A stretch of 64,000 nt of DNA from Lingula anatina (Eukaryota; Brachiopoda; Lingulata; Lingulida; Lingulidae): assembly GCF_001039355.2 (NCBI RefSeq), contig NW_019775902.1:519612-583611 (forward strand). Direction: 5' to 3'. Shown in pieces: positions 1-11,500 of this stretch. The translations under genes and the position numbers were made by a program. Numbering within the stretch: position 1 is the first letter of the stretch; the number at the start of each line of letters is the position of its first letter. The notes under the pieces are model-generated. The model was not told where the DNA came from and did no database searches. It worked only from the letters and a program-made list of their open reading frames with translations.

Positions 1-1725
1 AGTGCAATGGCAGAATGTAAAACATGATGTATTATAAACGAAATTAATAATATAATATGGTTTAACCCCATAGAGCCCGTCACCGCATATGTGCAGTTCA
101 ATTATTCAATTATTTATTTATTTATTATTTATTTACTAAAAACCACCTTTAAAAGATGAGTAAAGTAATAAATACATATATTTAATAACACAATATATAA
201 GAACAGTAATTATCGCTTACGCCCCCCCCCCCAAAAAAAAAAAAAAGAAGAAAAAAAAGTCAGCCACATTTTGCACGTCGAAATTTGTTTCCTTCCACAG
301 CCTTGTTGAAACCATGTTCCCCCTTTTTTTTACAACTGGGAAAAATGACCGCATTTTGCAACTGCAACGCATTTGCAACCAGGATTTTTTCTAAGTCCCT
401 GAAACAGTTTGAAGTACGAAACAGGTAGAATTGGAATGGGGACGGGTTTGCCTAACAAAATGTTTATTAACGTTTCGACTTCCTTACTCTAATGGTTTGG
501 GAATTTACAATGTGAAATAAATTATATATTTTTGTCCGCTCTAGGGGAAGCCTGACCAGTTTCAGCGTACCTAGCCGAAGCAAACCCGCCCCACTCTAAT
601 GCATATCGTACTTCAAACTGTTTCAGGGACTTACAATGTAGAAAAAAAATCCTGGTTGCAAAATGCGTTGCAGTTGCAAAATGCATTTTCGCGATTCCCT
701 TCGGTTGCAAATGCGTTGCAGTTGCAAAATACATTCTGTTGCAAAATGCGCCTCTACAGGCGGGTGTATAAAACAAACGTCGCTTACCTGCGCAGTGAAT
801 AACGGGTCCTGAGCGTGATATACCGAACACCATGGAAGGTCGTCTCCTGGGTGAAATCATACAGCAACCGTCTCCAACTTGGACCACCCTCCTCTCGTGC
901 ATCTGGGAAAAGGATAAAGATTCCAACCAATTGACTTGTTATACAACAATAACCTTTAGCACCCTCTAACAAAACACTAGTGCATTAAATGTGCTCTTCG
1001 CGTTGTAGGTTAAACGAAATATATATCTCAAGATGAGAATTTTTTCAAAAAATTCTGGTAATCTTTATACAATATACTCACTATCGTCTGTCATTTCAAC
1101 CAGTGAAATAATCCCTCTATATCATCCAACTGTTTGTCAAATTATTTTGATGGCGTATAAATTGCACCACTGTCATTCATAATTGATGATCTAAAGGACA
1201 AACGCAGGTATTATCAATTTGCTGTCTCACACTAACTTATCCCCTGGGTCATCGCCTTCACAAAACATCATTTCACACCGAAAATAAAAGCCTTTTAAAA
1301 TGACTGTCGTTTTGATGCCACAATTGGAGCGGTACAGTATTTTTAGAGTTTTCTCTATCTCTCTAGTATCTGAATGTATTACGGACGCATTAAGCTTACG
1401 CCTACTTTACGCCTGATATCTGCATTTATAACGAGTTCTGAACATGTGTTTAAAAGTCATAAGATCTGTTGTTTAAATATATGCTTTAATCATTGTAGCG
1501 TATAAAAAGAATACACGAAGGAAACGTGACTGGTTATTTTGATTCATAATTCTGAATGATATGCATCCAAATATGGTCAAAGAGTGAAAGTAATCGACAG
1601 CGAGAAGGTTTTAAAACACTGATTGTCTAAATCTATTTATATGGAACTCACAAAGAATTGATACACGCAAAATTGTTTGAGGCTGTAGATATATTTCTTG
1701 ACGTTTACATTAAAAGAAAAGTTTG
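1..1725. repeat. Left copy of a ~1.7-kb direct segmental duplication
   Basis: This stretch matches 40490-42290 in the same orientation, with indels and microsatellite differences. Shared landmarks are the opening block (positions 5-30 against about 40497-40525), the His-Gly exon (788-902 against 41143-41257), the blocks after it up to about 1200, and a tail ending near 1725 (42285 in the other copy). The copy may continue left of the window. The rest of the block holds AT-rich DNA and homopolymers (poly-C and poly-A at 223-246) with no other recognisable coding sequence. Confidence 0.88.
788..902 (-). CDS. N-terminal cytosolic exon of a second DEG/ENaC channel gene (rest left of window)
   Basis: The 115-nt exon lies between an AG acceptor (904-903) and a GTAAGC donor (787-782). 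It starts after one base of a codon and ends with two, exactly like the exon at 41143-41257. It encodes a peptide containing [14 protein letters not shown], the family's cytosolic TTxHGxxYI gating motif that precedes TM1. The protein is identical to that of the right-hand copy. It lies downstream of the stop codon of the in-window channel, so it cannot serve that gene and should belong to a tandem neighbour on the left. A candidate initiator exon (ATG at 1180, Met-Asn-Asp-Ser, donor at 1167) lies at 1168-1180, but its donor GTGCAA is weak. Confidence 0.85.
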
Positions 1726-1816
1726 GCGTAGTCAAACGACATTTTATGGCGACAACAATCCCCAGAGCTGATTTACGCACATGTGCATTCTGCACATGTT
1801 CAATTCTCCCTAAATA

Positions 1817-2620
1817 CCCCCGTCACACTAGAGGCAGAATGAACAAGAATGCCGTCGGAAAGACAATTCTTTGTGCATTCCTGGATATTCAAAGAGCATT
1901 CTAAAAATTCTGAGTGCATTTCAAATAGTTTTACCCATTCTTGTGGTCGGCCTGAATGTTAAAAACCTTCGAAGCGCATTCCAAGTGGAAAATTATCGAA
2001 TGGCATTTGATAGTATTCTAACAGCACTGTGACTGCATTCTTAATATTCTCACGGCATTCCGACAACATTCAAAACATTCTGATCACATTCGAGGGATAT
2101 TCGAACTGGTACGGCCCCCGTCGCACTTATTCGTAACCAGCAGGAATCAAGGTAGAACCAGCCAGAATGAATAAATTGAAAAATTCGTGCGAACGCGAAC
2201 TCAAATGCAGTCAACTGCTTCCGGTATGGCTGCCAATGATGGTTTGAAATACAAAGAATTCAAACATAATGCAGTTGAAATACCTAAATTACTTAATTAA
2301 AATTACTTTCTAACATGTTTAGAATGTAACACGATGCCCAGAATGTATAAATAACGCCACAGGAATGGTAACTGATCATAATGTTTCGAATGCTGTCGGA
2401 ATGCCGTGAGAATATTTAGAATGCAGTCATAGTGCAGTTAGAGTACTGTTCAAATGCCATGACAAAAACATTCGAGCCGGCCACAAGAATGGGTAAAAAT
2501 ATTTGGAATGCACTCAGAATTTTTAGAACTTTTTTAGAATGCTTTTCGATTATCCTGGAATGCACAAAGAATTGTATTTCCAACGCCATTCTTTATCATT
2601 CCGCCTCTAGAGTGACGGGG
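1817..2620. mobile_element. Fold-back element (long inverted repeats), family with CCCCCGTCACACT ends
   Basis: The left arm (1817 to about 2110) and the right arm (about 2340-2620) are imperfect reverse complements. The ends read CCCCCGTCACACTAGAGGC and its near inverse. Inside the arms, blocks such as TTTACCCATTCTTGTGG recur inverted with several mismatches, and the DNA is rich in GAATGC/GCATTC words. No transposase is present, so this is non-autonomous. The arms overlap with the next element. Confidence 0.75.
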
Positions 2621-2981
2621 ATTTTATACTCCGACAGAAAGTTTCGAATGTGCCTCGGATGAGCTGAAATAAGCAATCGAACTATACTACCTGTAGTGCG
2701 CCGTTCAAAGTATATTCTAAATATTCTTACTGCCTTCTTACAGTATTATAAATATTCCTAGTTTTCCAACTATATTCGAACTGCTTTTGAGAGCTACACC
2801 GTCGAAAATGCACTCATCATTCCAGTCGAATTCAAGCGCATTCTGAGTATTCCAACGGTACTCTTACAATAATTAAGGTCAATTTGAAAATTTTCCCCTG
2901 CATGTGGTTCGAATTTTAAAAATTCTTCGTTCGGGCTCATTCTTCTTCATTCCTGCTGATTCCGAATAAGTGTGACGGGGG
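2115..2981. mobile_element. Second, overlapping fold-back element of the same family
   Basis: The left end at 2115 begins CCCCCGTCGCACTTATTCG. Positions 2945-2981 carry the inverse, CGAATAAGTGTGACGGGGG. A shared AGCAGGAAT block follows the terminal motif inward at both ends. This pair is interleaved with the pair at 1817-2620 (order A, B, A', B'), which implies several insertions or rearrangements of one family. Confidence 0.65.
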
Positions 2982-3984
2982 TATAAGAGGGGTAGTCTCT
3001 ATTGCGGCACATGTTGCTACTAGTACAAGTGGGTGTCATTGCCTGATCCCATTTTGCGCTCGATTCATTCTGTTAACGCGCACGACACGATTAAGCAAAA
3101 AAGTTATCACCAACCTTCAACTTCAATCTTCGGTTCAATAAATTCCATCGCTTTTTTCTTCGATGAGAACTTTCCGGCAGTTCACTCCATCTGTTGAATC
3201 GCTATGTACAGCACGTTTAGAACATTTTACTAATGTACTTTACATTCTGTACGTACCGTACGTACAACTTCAAGCTGGGACCAACCGTACAACTGCTAAC
3301 TGTTACTTGAAAGCGGTAAGTTATTTTCTCTACTGATTATAGCAGTTGCTGATGACAAAACTCCCTTCATCCGTGATTTTCTTGTTTGCTGTGATAGTGG
3401 TCACGGCGACTGCACAAAAAAAATGGTCCTTGCGTATTGTTACTACTTCGTGGCCGAGTGCCTTATGAAGGTACAAAGAACATTATACTCACTGGTGTTA
3501 GCATCAATAATGGAGTCCGGAAAGAGAGCGTGTCAGAGAAACCCCAAAGAAGAGACCAAAAGAGAATGTCTTGGAGCCAAAAGAGACCGATTTATTTAAA
3601 GTCACGCCTTATATACATGTTCAGATAGTAAACGTTGAGTTACCAATCACAGGAGAGATTCAAACTTGCACACCGGACTAAACTTTACTTATAGAGACAT
3701 CTACCGGTAGCAATATAAAACAATTTCAACTAACACACTACACCGTCACACTATAGAACCTCCAGTCACCTGATGACATAGGCGGACACAATGTCCCGAA
3801 ATTCATTTGTATATAAATTGAGCTCCTGGTATGTCGCTTCAATTATCTACTTTTAGTTTCAGACTTCTACACTGTACGATATTCCTTGTCAGTCTTTTCA
3901 CTTTCAACCGGTCATATTGAGACGAGATTTAATTACTCTGCCCCTGCAGGGAAGACGCAGGGAAGACTGGATGTGTGTGTTTGT
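2982..3984. other. Intergenic, no gene seen
   Basis: AT-rich sequence with only short ORFs lacking splice context. I see no protein domain, RNA gene or long repeat here. Confidence 0.5.
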
Positions 3985-4225
3985 GTGTGTGTGTGGGGGG
4001 GGGGGGGGGGCTGATTCTCGGTGGTCTGCCATCCTCCACACGCGCCGTCGCTGCAGGGGCCTAGAAATAAAACCTCGGAGCTTGGATTTCATCCGTTTAA
4101 AGGCGCTTGTGGAGGAACGGGGGACCGTCGGAGGTCGGCGGCGTCTATTTTGGGGTGTGGTCGGCCGTGTTTGGTTGGCAGATCGGTGGGTGCTCGGATT
4201 ATCTGTTCTGAATGGGGCCTAATAT
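3985..4225. mobile_element. MITE-like repeat, same family as 62813-63087
   Basis: GC-rich block containing GGTGGTCTGCC, CCTCCACACGC, CGTCGCTGCAGGGGCCTAG, TGGTCGGCC and a terminal ATCTGTTCTGAATGGGGCC. Close matches occur in the fold-back element at 62813-63087, and weaker ones near 16210-16430. A poly-G run (about 3996-4009) lies at its left edge. The ORFs across this block are by-products of its base composition. Confidence 0.6.
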
Positions 4226-4295
4226 TTTCGAGTCTCAAAATGCACACTAGCTCAGACACGCTTTTGAAATTATAACGTTTAAGACTGGGTTCCCA

Positions 4296-4520
4296 TCCCT
4301 GAATCGATCTAACAGGATCGGTCTATCTCCACGGAGTCCCTAGCTTAATTGCTTTCAGCCCAAGCGGTTTAGACGTCTGGGACGCCCACTAAAGCTGCTA
4401 AACGAAAGTTAATTACCCCCTATCAGTCTCAGCAGGCGTGACAGACATCTAAGTCGCCCGAGTTAATTGCAATTAAGGGAGAATCCCCTCGAAGGTAGTT
4501 CGATCCAAAGTTAGTATGAT
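4296..4520. repeat. Dispersed repeat, second copy at about 37945-38150
   Basis: Shares a run of short blocks in order with 37945-38150: GATCGATCT-type ends, CGAAAGTTAATTACCCCCT, a GCAGGCG/GTAGGCG segment and a closing GAGACTCCCC/GAGAATCCCC. Divergent and non-coding. The family is not identified. Confidence 0.5.
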
Positions 4521-4649
4521 AGTCTCTGGGAATGGTCTCTAAGAGCAGAGGTTGATAAGAAAGACCCCATTTATTATACCTACAATCTAATAATCATTTT
4601 GGGTATCGGTTATCCTAGAGCCAAAAAATACAGCTTGCCGTAAGAATTA

Positions 4650-4692
<43 letters not shown>

Positions 4693-4740
4693 CATCTTTA
4701 TTGAACACAAAAATGTGTACAAGTTACATTTTACAGGCTC
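4650..4740. repeat. (TAA)n microsatellite followed by a LINE-tail-like segment
   Basis: About 14 TAA units at 4650-4692 are followed by TCATCTTTATTGAACAC. This resembles the trinucleotide-repeat 3' ends of the two LINE copies at 29778 and 40247, so it may be the tail of a 5'-truncated minus-strand insertion. No reverse transcriptase sequence is attached. Confidence 0.4.
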
Positions 4741-5149
4741 TCTACTCTACTTTTAGTTTTACAACGGCTATATACAGACTTGACATTTAATATGGAATAT
4801 TTTTTTCCAAGTAATTTTTTATCAGTTTTTTCCTATTTTGCTGACTGATAAATGAAAATAAGGATTAAAACCGTGTTTTAATAACATTAAATTATCTCTT
4901 TGATGTCATGGTGACATCAGTTCATTGATTGGAATCGACAGTGAAGCAAAAAGAAATTCATTGCCTATTCTATGTCATACGACATCCATTAAAAGAGATA
5001 TTTTGGATCTCCATATTTTCCTAATTATCGTCTGTAAAAGAGTTATACGCTCCACAAAAGACCCTCATGTCAGTTTCTAGTCACAGTAATGGTCGTTGTT
5101 ACGCCTGGCCTCTTCTGGCTGTTACCAGCGCTCTCAAGCGCTAAGGCAT

Positions 5150-5720
5150 TCCTTGGCTTAGGTTTTTAGAGTTCGATCTGGTAAAAAATTGGCCAATTTG
5201 GTCCAGTTTTGTTGTAGGGCATGTAGGCAGTTGATTTGGCGAGTAATGGCCTACCCAAATATCGTCTATGTGGTTCAAATGTGGCGATTTTGATGACCAG
5301 GGTAACTGCTCATTCCCTTAGTTCTGTGAGTTATCTGCTATTAAAAGTGCTCTGTGTGAACCGACAACCTCACCGTGCAGCCTAAAATTGTTCCTAAGGT
5401 GCCCTTTATCAAATGATAGTCAAGTGGTTCCGAGATTTTTCCTTAATTTGATCTGGTTCAGGTTTTCGTCGATGACTACCATTGGTGGTTTGGCACCAAT
5501 GTGGTATCCACTCCAAATACTGACGCTGTCAATGACCCTTGTCACTTTAGACCCGGCACATGTTTCGTCGTAGGCCTCTTCTGGATGTCTGTAAACTCTG
5601 TTTTGACTAATTGGGCGGTACAGGTGAAATCTGACCTCAATAAAGAAATCCACGCGGTTTCAGTGTTCTACCCAGAAACGGTCATGGCCCCCAATTCATT
5701 AGAGAAACAGACGACGATGT
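5150..5720 (-). pseudogene. Tc1-like transposase remnant
   Basis: Read on the minus strand, 5420-5653 encodes DFFIEVRFHLYRP and then an IDSVSIWSGYHIGAKPP block and VVIDENLN. This matches the Tc1 catalytic core pattern (FTDE-RFHLYRPDG, then S-VWGGI). About 20 codons upstream, a WVEH-stop-NRV stretch corresponds to the usual W-x-RVLF lead-in with Trp changed to a stop. Further downstream (about 5330-5240), PWSSKSPHLNHIDDIW matches the WPARSPDLNPIEHLWD block. Stops and frame changes separate the blocks, so this is a dead copy. Terminal inverted repeats were not located. Confidence 0.75.
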
Positions 5721-8311
5721 TTTGCTGTTTACAGTGGGTGCCTCGGAGGTCGTTTGGTATTCTTACCTGCTAAAACCAGTTTGGTGTTCGCTAAGGGCCT
5801 TGAAAAACGTATTTTGGTGGCAATTTACCCCTCGTTCTGAACGGACTAGGTGTTTTTTGTTTAGTTGCAGCAGCGTATCCCGAAAGACAGTGGGTCCTGT
5901 ACCCTGTAGGTAAGATTTTGTTACACTGGGGGTGACCTCTGTGTGGGTACATCAGTCTGGGCATTACTCTGTAAAACTGTGGGGACCGTTCCGTTTGGCG
6001 CTATAATCTGTCTGGTAATGTCTGTTTTTCTCGACATTCTGCCACAGATTAACAAATTTGTAATGCACTACTTAGCTCATTTTACGCACTGTAAGACTGA
6101 CCGCTTGCATGCAAAATTTCAAATTCTTCTATGCAGTAGTTGTCGACATATGGATACTTTTTTGACAGAACTAAGCTTTGCCTAAGCCAAGCTTTGACCA
6201 GCCCAAAGGAACACTACCCAATTAAATCACTGCATATTACATAATGTAGCAGCGCAACAGACATGAAAGTCAGTTAATTGATAGCGACACACCTGACTAC
6301 ACACTTCTCCATTCACAAATCTTATATGAGATCGGAGTTTTTTGAAAAAAGAACGCATTTTTACCTATTCATACCTTCGAAACTGAAATATTCCATATTA
6401 AATGTCAAGTCTGTATATATATACACACAAAATACATATGAAATGATTACTGGGAAGTAACACAGGATAAAACGACTATTGCTAGTGATGAGTGTATTGT
6501 TTTTCAAACTTTAAGTTACAACACCGATAACACGATTATTGAAATACCGTTTTACCCTTAAGCTTGAAACTTACAGAACTGATGAATATTCATTATACGC
6601 AGGTCACGTTAAAAAAAAAAATTAGGCTGTTCGGGCATTTTTTTCAAAAGTTATGCCTTTTTTTCCTTTTTTCAGCATATATGCAACACTGATAACACAT
6701 TTTATCTTGCATTGTGTAATAAACTGTCAAAAAAGGAAATAAACTCATATCATTGCAGTTTGTCAGATTCAATCACTCACTATATTCAGAATCTCAGGAT
6801 AGAGAAAATTGGACATTTAAAATTGTTCTTGTGTTATTTTTCCTATGTTCACAATTTTCTTAGTTGTTCATTTAAAAATGACAGTAAATTGATAATTTTG
6901 TTTTATGCAAAAAAAGATGTTGAAGGTGGAAATAAACTCTTTTCCTCACAGTTAACTCCTGTTTACATTTTTGCATTTTCAATGTGTGACTATGAACTTC
7001 CATGGGCTTGAAGACTTTTGCCAGGCACATTTTCTGAATATCCATGGTTTTTATTTTATTATTAAAATTGATGTTTATTATGCTGTTAAGCATTTTGTAA
7101 TATTACATCAAAATGAAGAAAACCCTATTTTGGGCACTGCCCCCATAGTGACCATTAAAGGAAAACCATGTCACTTACTCTTCTCAAACTTACAGAAAGG
7201 TAATATAGGACTAAAATGCATCTTCAAATGAAAAGCCTGCTTATCGGTTAACCTTTCTGGAAATTATATAGTTTTTTTGTTTAAGTGTTTTGAATTATAT
7301 TTTCTGCTTTTTGTCTTTTCATTTGATAGCTTTGTTGCCTTGTTTTTCATACCGCATAAGTGTCATTTCATCTAATTTCCTCCCTGTTTGTTGGCATCCT
7401 TCTCGACATAGTTGGTTTATTCATATTTTCCTCTCCGCTACCACATCGTGTCCTTTTCAGAAGGCAAAATATTTCAAAACATCAAAAATACATTTCAAAA
7501 ACATCAAGGTTATATTTAACAAATATTGTTTCAGAGAATCAAGGTAAACTTTCACAAAGTATTTTAAAGCACCAAGTTGACATTTATAAGACGAAGAAAA
7601 ATACTCAACAAAAGGGAACACAGGTTATGTGATATGAACGAAAGTTTACACGCACCTGTATCTTCCTGCATAAAACTGTGGAGAGGCAAAACTGATAGCA
7701 ACACATGTAGCAGAAGAAAGCTGCTACATAAATGTACATGTTCTGCTACATCCTTATTACCATTATAACATGCGTGCACACTGGCAGAAACACGGGATTT
7801 TATATACAGTGGATGAGGGGGTCGGCAAGGATAAATATATGTACAATGCAGTTGACAAGATCCATTTTAAATCAAGGCGGGGGGGGGGGGGGGTTAAATT
7901 GTTAATTTTGTAAGGACCTTATAATTTACAAGTTGTACCTTTTTACTTAACACAATCATACCGTACAACGCCACTTTCTCTCGGCAAAGGACCATCCGAT
8001 TAAATCAATAACAACCAATTACATGACAAATACACTACGTTCCCTTACGATGAAATACCGGAACCTTGTGAACTCAATCTCGCAGGCGTAAGACCTTGAC
8101 CCTGCTTGCAAGAAACATATTTTAACATACTTTTTTCCTTCCGTGCAACTCAATTTATAATGGGTTCAATAAAAACAGTTTCAACAAGAACAAACAAACA
8201 AACAAAAAAAAAAATGAAAATTCTGACTGGATATATATATATCATAATCTGAATAATTTGCATACCCCTCCCCCGTTCTCTGACTGTGTTTTTCACTCAA
8301 TGTAAGTCTGC
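5721..8311. other. Intergenic, AT-rich, no gene seen
   Basis: Only short spurious ORFs are present, with no domain, splice-bounded exon or RNA gene. A poly-G run lies at about 7880-7893. This is the 3' flank of the channel gene, which reads toward it. Confidence 0.5.
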
Positions 8312-8317
8312 TTTATT
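8312..8317 (-). other. Polyadenylation signal of the giant DEG/ENaC gene
   Basis: AATAAA on the minus strand, about 80 nt downstream of the channel stop codon at 8397-8399. Confidence 0.55.
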
Positions 8318-8396
8318 TTTTTCATGCATCCCAGGCACTCGTGGTCCGTGTTCGTAGTAGGAACAGCCTTTGTGTTTGAGCTATCCAAAGGCGTCA

Positions 8397-8590
8397 TTAG
8401 GCAAACGGAGTTTCGAATGTATCTTTTGCAAAATTTTCTTTCATTTCAAACTCATCCGGGTGCTGGCTGTTTCTGCGATCCACTTTGGCTGTTCGTTTTA
8501 GGATAAAGTTATAGATAATCATATCCAAAAGTTCAAATAATGTGATGACGCTTGCGCCCAAAAGAAGACCCATTAATCCACCAATTTCAC
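8397..8590 (-). CDS. DEG/ENaC terminal exon: TM2, selectivity filter, short C-tail
   Basis: After the acceptor at 8592-8591 the exon completes a split Ser codon and reads [20 protein letters not shown]. This is the canonical EIGG pre-TM2 motif and TM2, including the GAS selectivity-filter triplet of the family. LDMIIYNF follows, then a short basic and acidic tail of about 35 residues ending ETPFA at a TAA. No PPPxY motif is present. Residues about 2709-2772 of the model. Confidence 0.93.
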
Positions 8591-11500
8591 CTAAAACAGA
8601 TACAGTGACAATACAGAGACCCTGGGAGTGTTGGATTGGGTTAAAAAAGCTGAGTTAAGAGGTAAGATACGAATCGTAAGAAAGATATTCAAATACATCA
8701 TTTAAAATTTTCAGCTGGCCTGCTTTCTATTAAATGAAATTGCCTACATTCCGCGTGAAATTTTGATGAAAAAACTATGGTGCAGTGTGTGGAAAGAGAG
8801 AAGACAAAATAAAGATGGCGCGCAACTCAACAAAATAAAGGCCAAGGTTTTATTGCACTCGTATCTATTGTTATTCGTGCCTTGTCTATTTTAAACGAGT
8901 ATATATGGGATTCAGTCCTAGAGATACGGACTCAGCCGACTATTTCCGAAACAAATCCGGTACTTACTAAGTAATGACCCTTCGTTTATGTCTCGCATTT
9001 GCTCGATTCTTTGGTAGCTCAGCTGGGCAAAATAGACGTCCAGGCTGAGGAAATTATTTCTGAAATCAACAATAGTCTAGATTCCAATAATGTCAATGTA
9101 ATCATCGACCCGGTACCTTGCGACATGCCATGAATATATTGGCAATAGTAGTTTACATATACCTGTTCTCATCTAGGGCAAATTTATGTAAATATTAACT
9201 GCATGTATTTATATCTGATTGGTAATCAAAGGAATCAAAGTGATATGCGCACATTTTTTACCATTTAAACAAACACTCCGGTTCTGCATTTTAACACCAA
9301 AATGTGTGCCACTTAAATGAAGTTAAAAGAAAAGTGGTTCGTTTAATTCACAAGCACGTCAACTACAAGTTGGATGTTTGGATAGATTGGGTTAGGATTA
9401 GAGATTCAAAATATTCTAGACATTGCAATTGATAATACACCAGACCTACTTACGCCACAAATGTTGCGTCCAGTGAATTCCCCTTTAAATACATTTGCAG
9501 TCGCGTCTGAAACTCAGTAAAATATTGCAATAAGAGGCCGCGCTGGTCGCTGAGATCGGCACCTAGTTGCTTGGACATAGTCCGAACTGGTTCTAAGTAA
9601 GCTTCAACGTGTTCCTGAAGATAGCTGTCTACATATATAAATTTGTCTGCTGGAGGGCCACCTGACGTGTTGCTTTGACCAAACAGATTGATGTCCGGAA
9701 CGTACCGCTTCCATATCTCCATTGCCCACAACTGTCCTAAACACGATCCTTTTCTTCCGGCAGCAGAGAAAAACGTATCAAACTGCTGACATTTCTCAGC
9801 AATGTTTTTGTAGGATTGTGCTACTTTTTCTTGAAGATCATTAAGTTCTTTCGATTTTCGCCCCTCCAGCCCCTTTGCAACGTCATAAATTTTGTTAATG
9901 CTCTCCTTTGCATATGCGATTTCATCAGGGGTGGACATTGCGGCTATTTCAGTTTTGGTAATCTCTCCCGTCAGGTAGTGCGCCAGCATCATTTCAGTAT
10001 GTGACATGGCATGTGAAACTATAAGAAGAGAGTCGATATACTCGTCAATTATCAATTTCGCACCCGAATATGAACTGGGGTTTACTAATTCCAAAGAAGA
10101 TAAAGCGCTTATCGTGGAATAGTACAGATTAAGACAACGCCCGAACATTTCAATCTCACTGACAAGATTTTTATCGTCCAAAACAATGTTAATATTCGAC
10201 TTGTTTGAATGTTCTAGTGCATATTTGCATTTTTCCTCAACATATACCCTTGATTGCATGCACGGAATGTTGTCAGAGCCGAAGAAAAAGTCGGGCAAGT
10301 CTCTAGCGTTCTTCTCGGCACTGGGTTCAAGAAACACAAACGGAATGGTGTCAGAACGGAAGAAAAAGTCGGGCAAGTCTATTGCGTTCTTCTCGGCACT
10401 GGGTTCCAGAAACACAGACATGCTTTCGTTGTAAAGATTGTAGAAATTCTGAACTTCCACTTTTGCGTTCGATCTTTTGTCGTTAGAGAAGGCGTCTGAA
10501 CCACCCAATAATATAAATAAGTTACCTGGCAAGTGCCCCAGAGCTTCTGTTAACTTTAGGACATAGGGGTGAACCTCGACGACGTACCGAAATCGGTATG
10601 GCGATACAAATTCGGTAATCAGTCGGACGTCTTTTCTATACATATCAGTGAGATACCTTTTTGAATTTTCGATCCTTTGGGTAACATACTTGTGGTCGAT
10701 GGGTACTTCTAATATATCGTGAAGCACACTTAGGAATTTGGTATAACTTTTGTTCAGCTCGTGCAGCAATTCGTAAACTTCGGTGAACCGCTCGGGGTCA
10801 ACCCGGTGTGCTCCCTCTCTGGCGTTTAAGAATGTTTCATTGAGAACAGAAATATTTCCACGGAGTACACGGTCGACGTTGATGTCGGAAAATTTTCCAT
10901 ATGATATTACAGGTTCGTAGAACGTGGTGATGCAAGGCTGGATACACTGAGCCTGTTTGTGTGTACGTTGCTCTATAATAATAATAATAATAATAATATT
11001 TCATTGTCAATCTGACCTTGCTAGACAGAACAATTGGTTGCAATTATCCACTGGCTCAATAGCAACCATATCGAAGCATTTCCAATTAATTTTGAACGAA
11101 CGGGAATCTGTTTTGTTAAAACATTTTGAACGAACGGGAATCTGTTTTGTTAAAACATTTTGAACGAACGGTAATCTGTTTTGTTAAAACATTTTGAACG
11201 AACGGGAAGCTGCTTTGTTAAATTATTTTTAATTAGATATTTCTCTAAAGCACATAAAAGGTACATACATACGAACCGAGCATCAGTGGAGCGTGGATTC
11301 CCAGTAACACATGTAAACCACTTCTACTAGATTCTTATATGACTCAAATAAATTCGACATGCCAAGGGATAAACTGAATAGATCACTCAATCAGCCATTA
11401 AAAACCTTTAGACTGCTCCTTTCTTTAAATTTTTGGTTGTAAATTTAACCTACTTTCGTGACCTACTTTCCTGCCCCATTGACATACAGCTTAGAATGCC

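Noticed and set aside
3917-4275. Overlapping plus-strand ORFs of 84-101 codons
   Set aside because: They lie in a GC-rich MITE-like repeat with a poly-G run, and have no domain or splice context.
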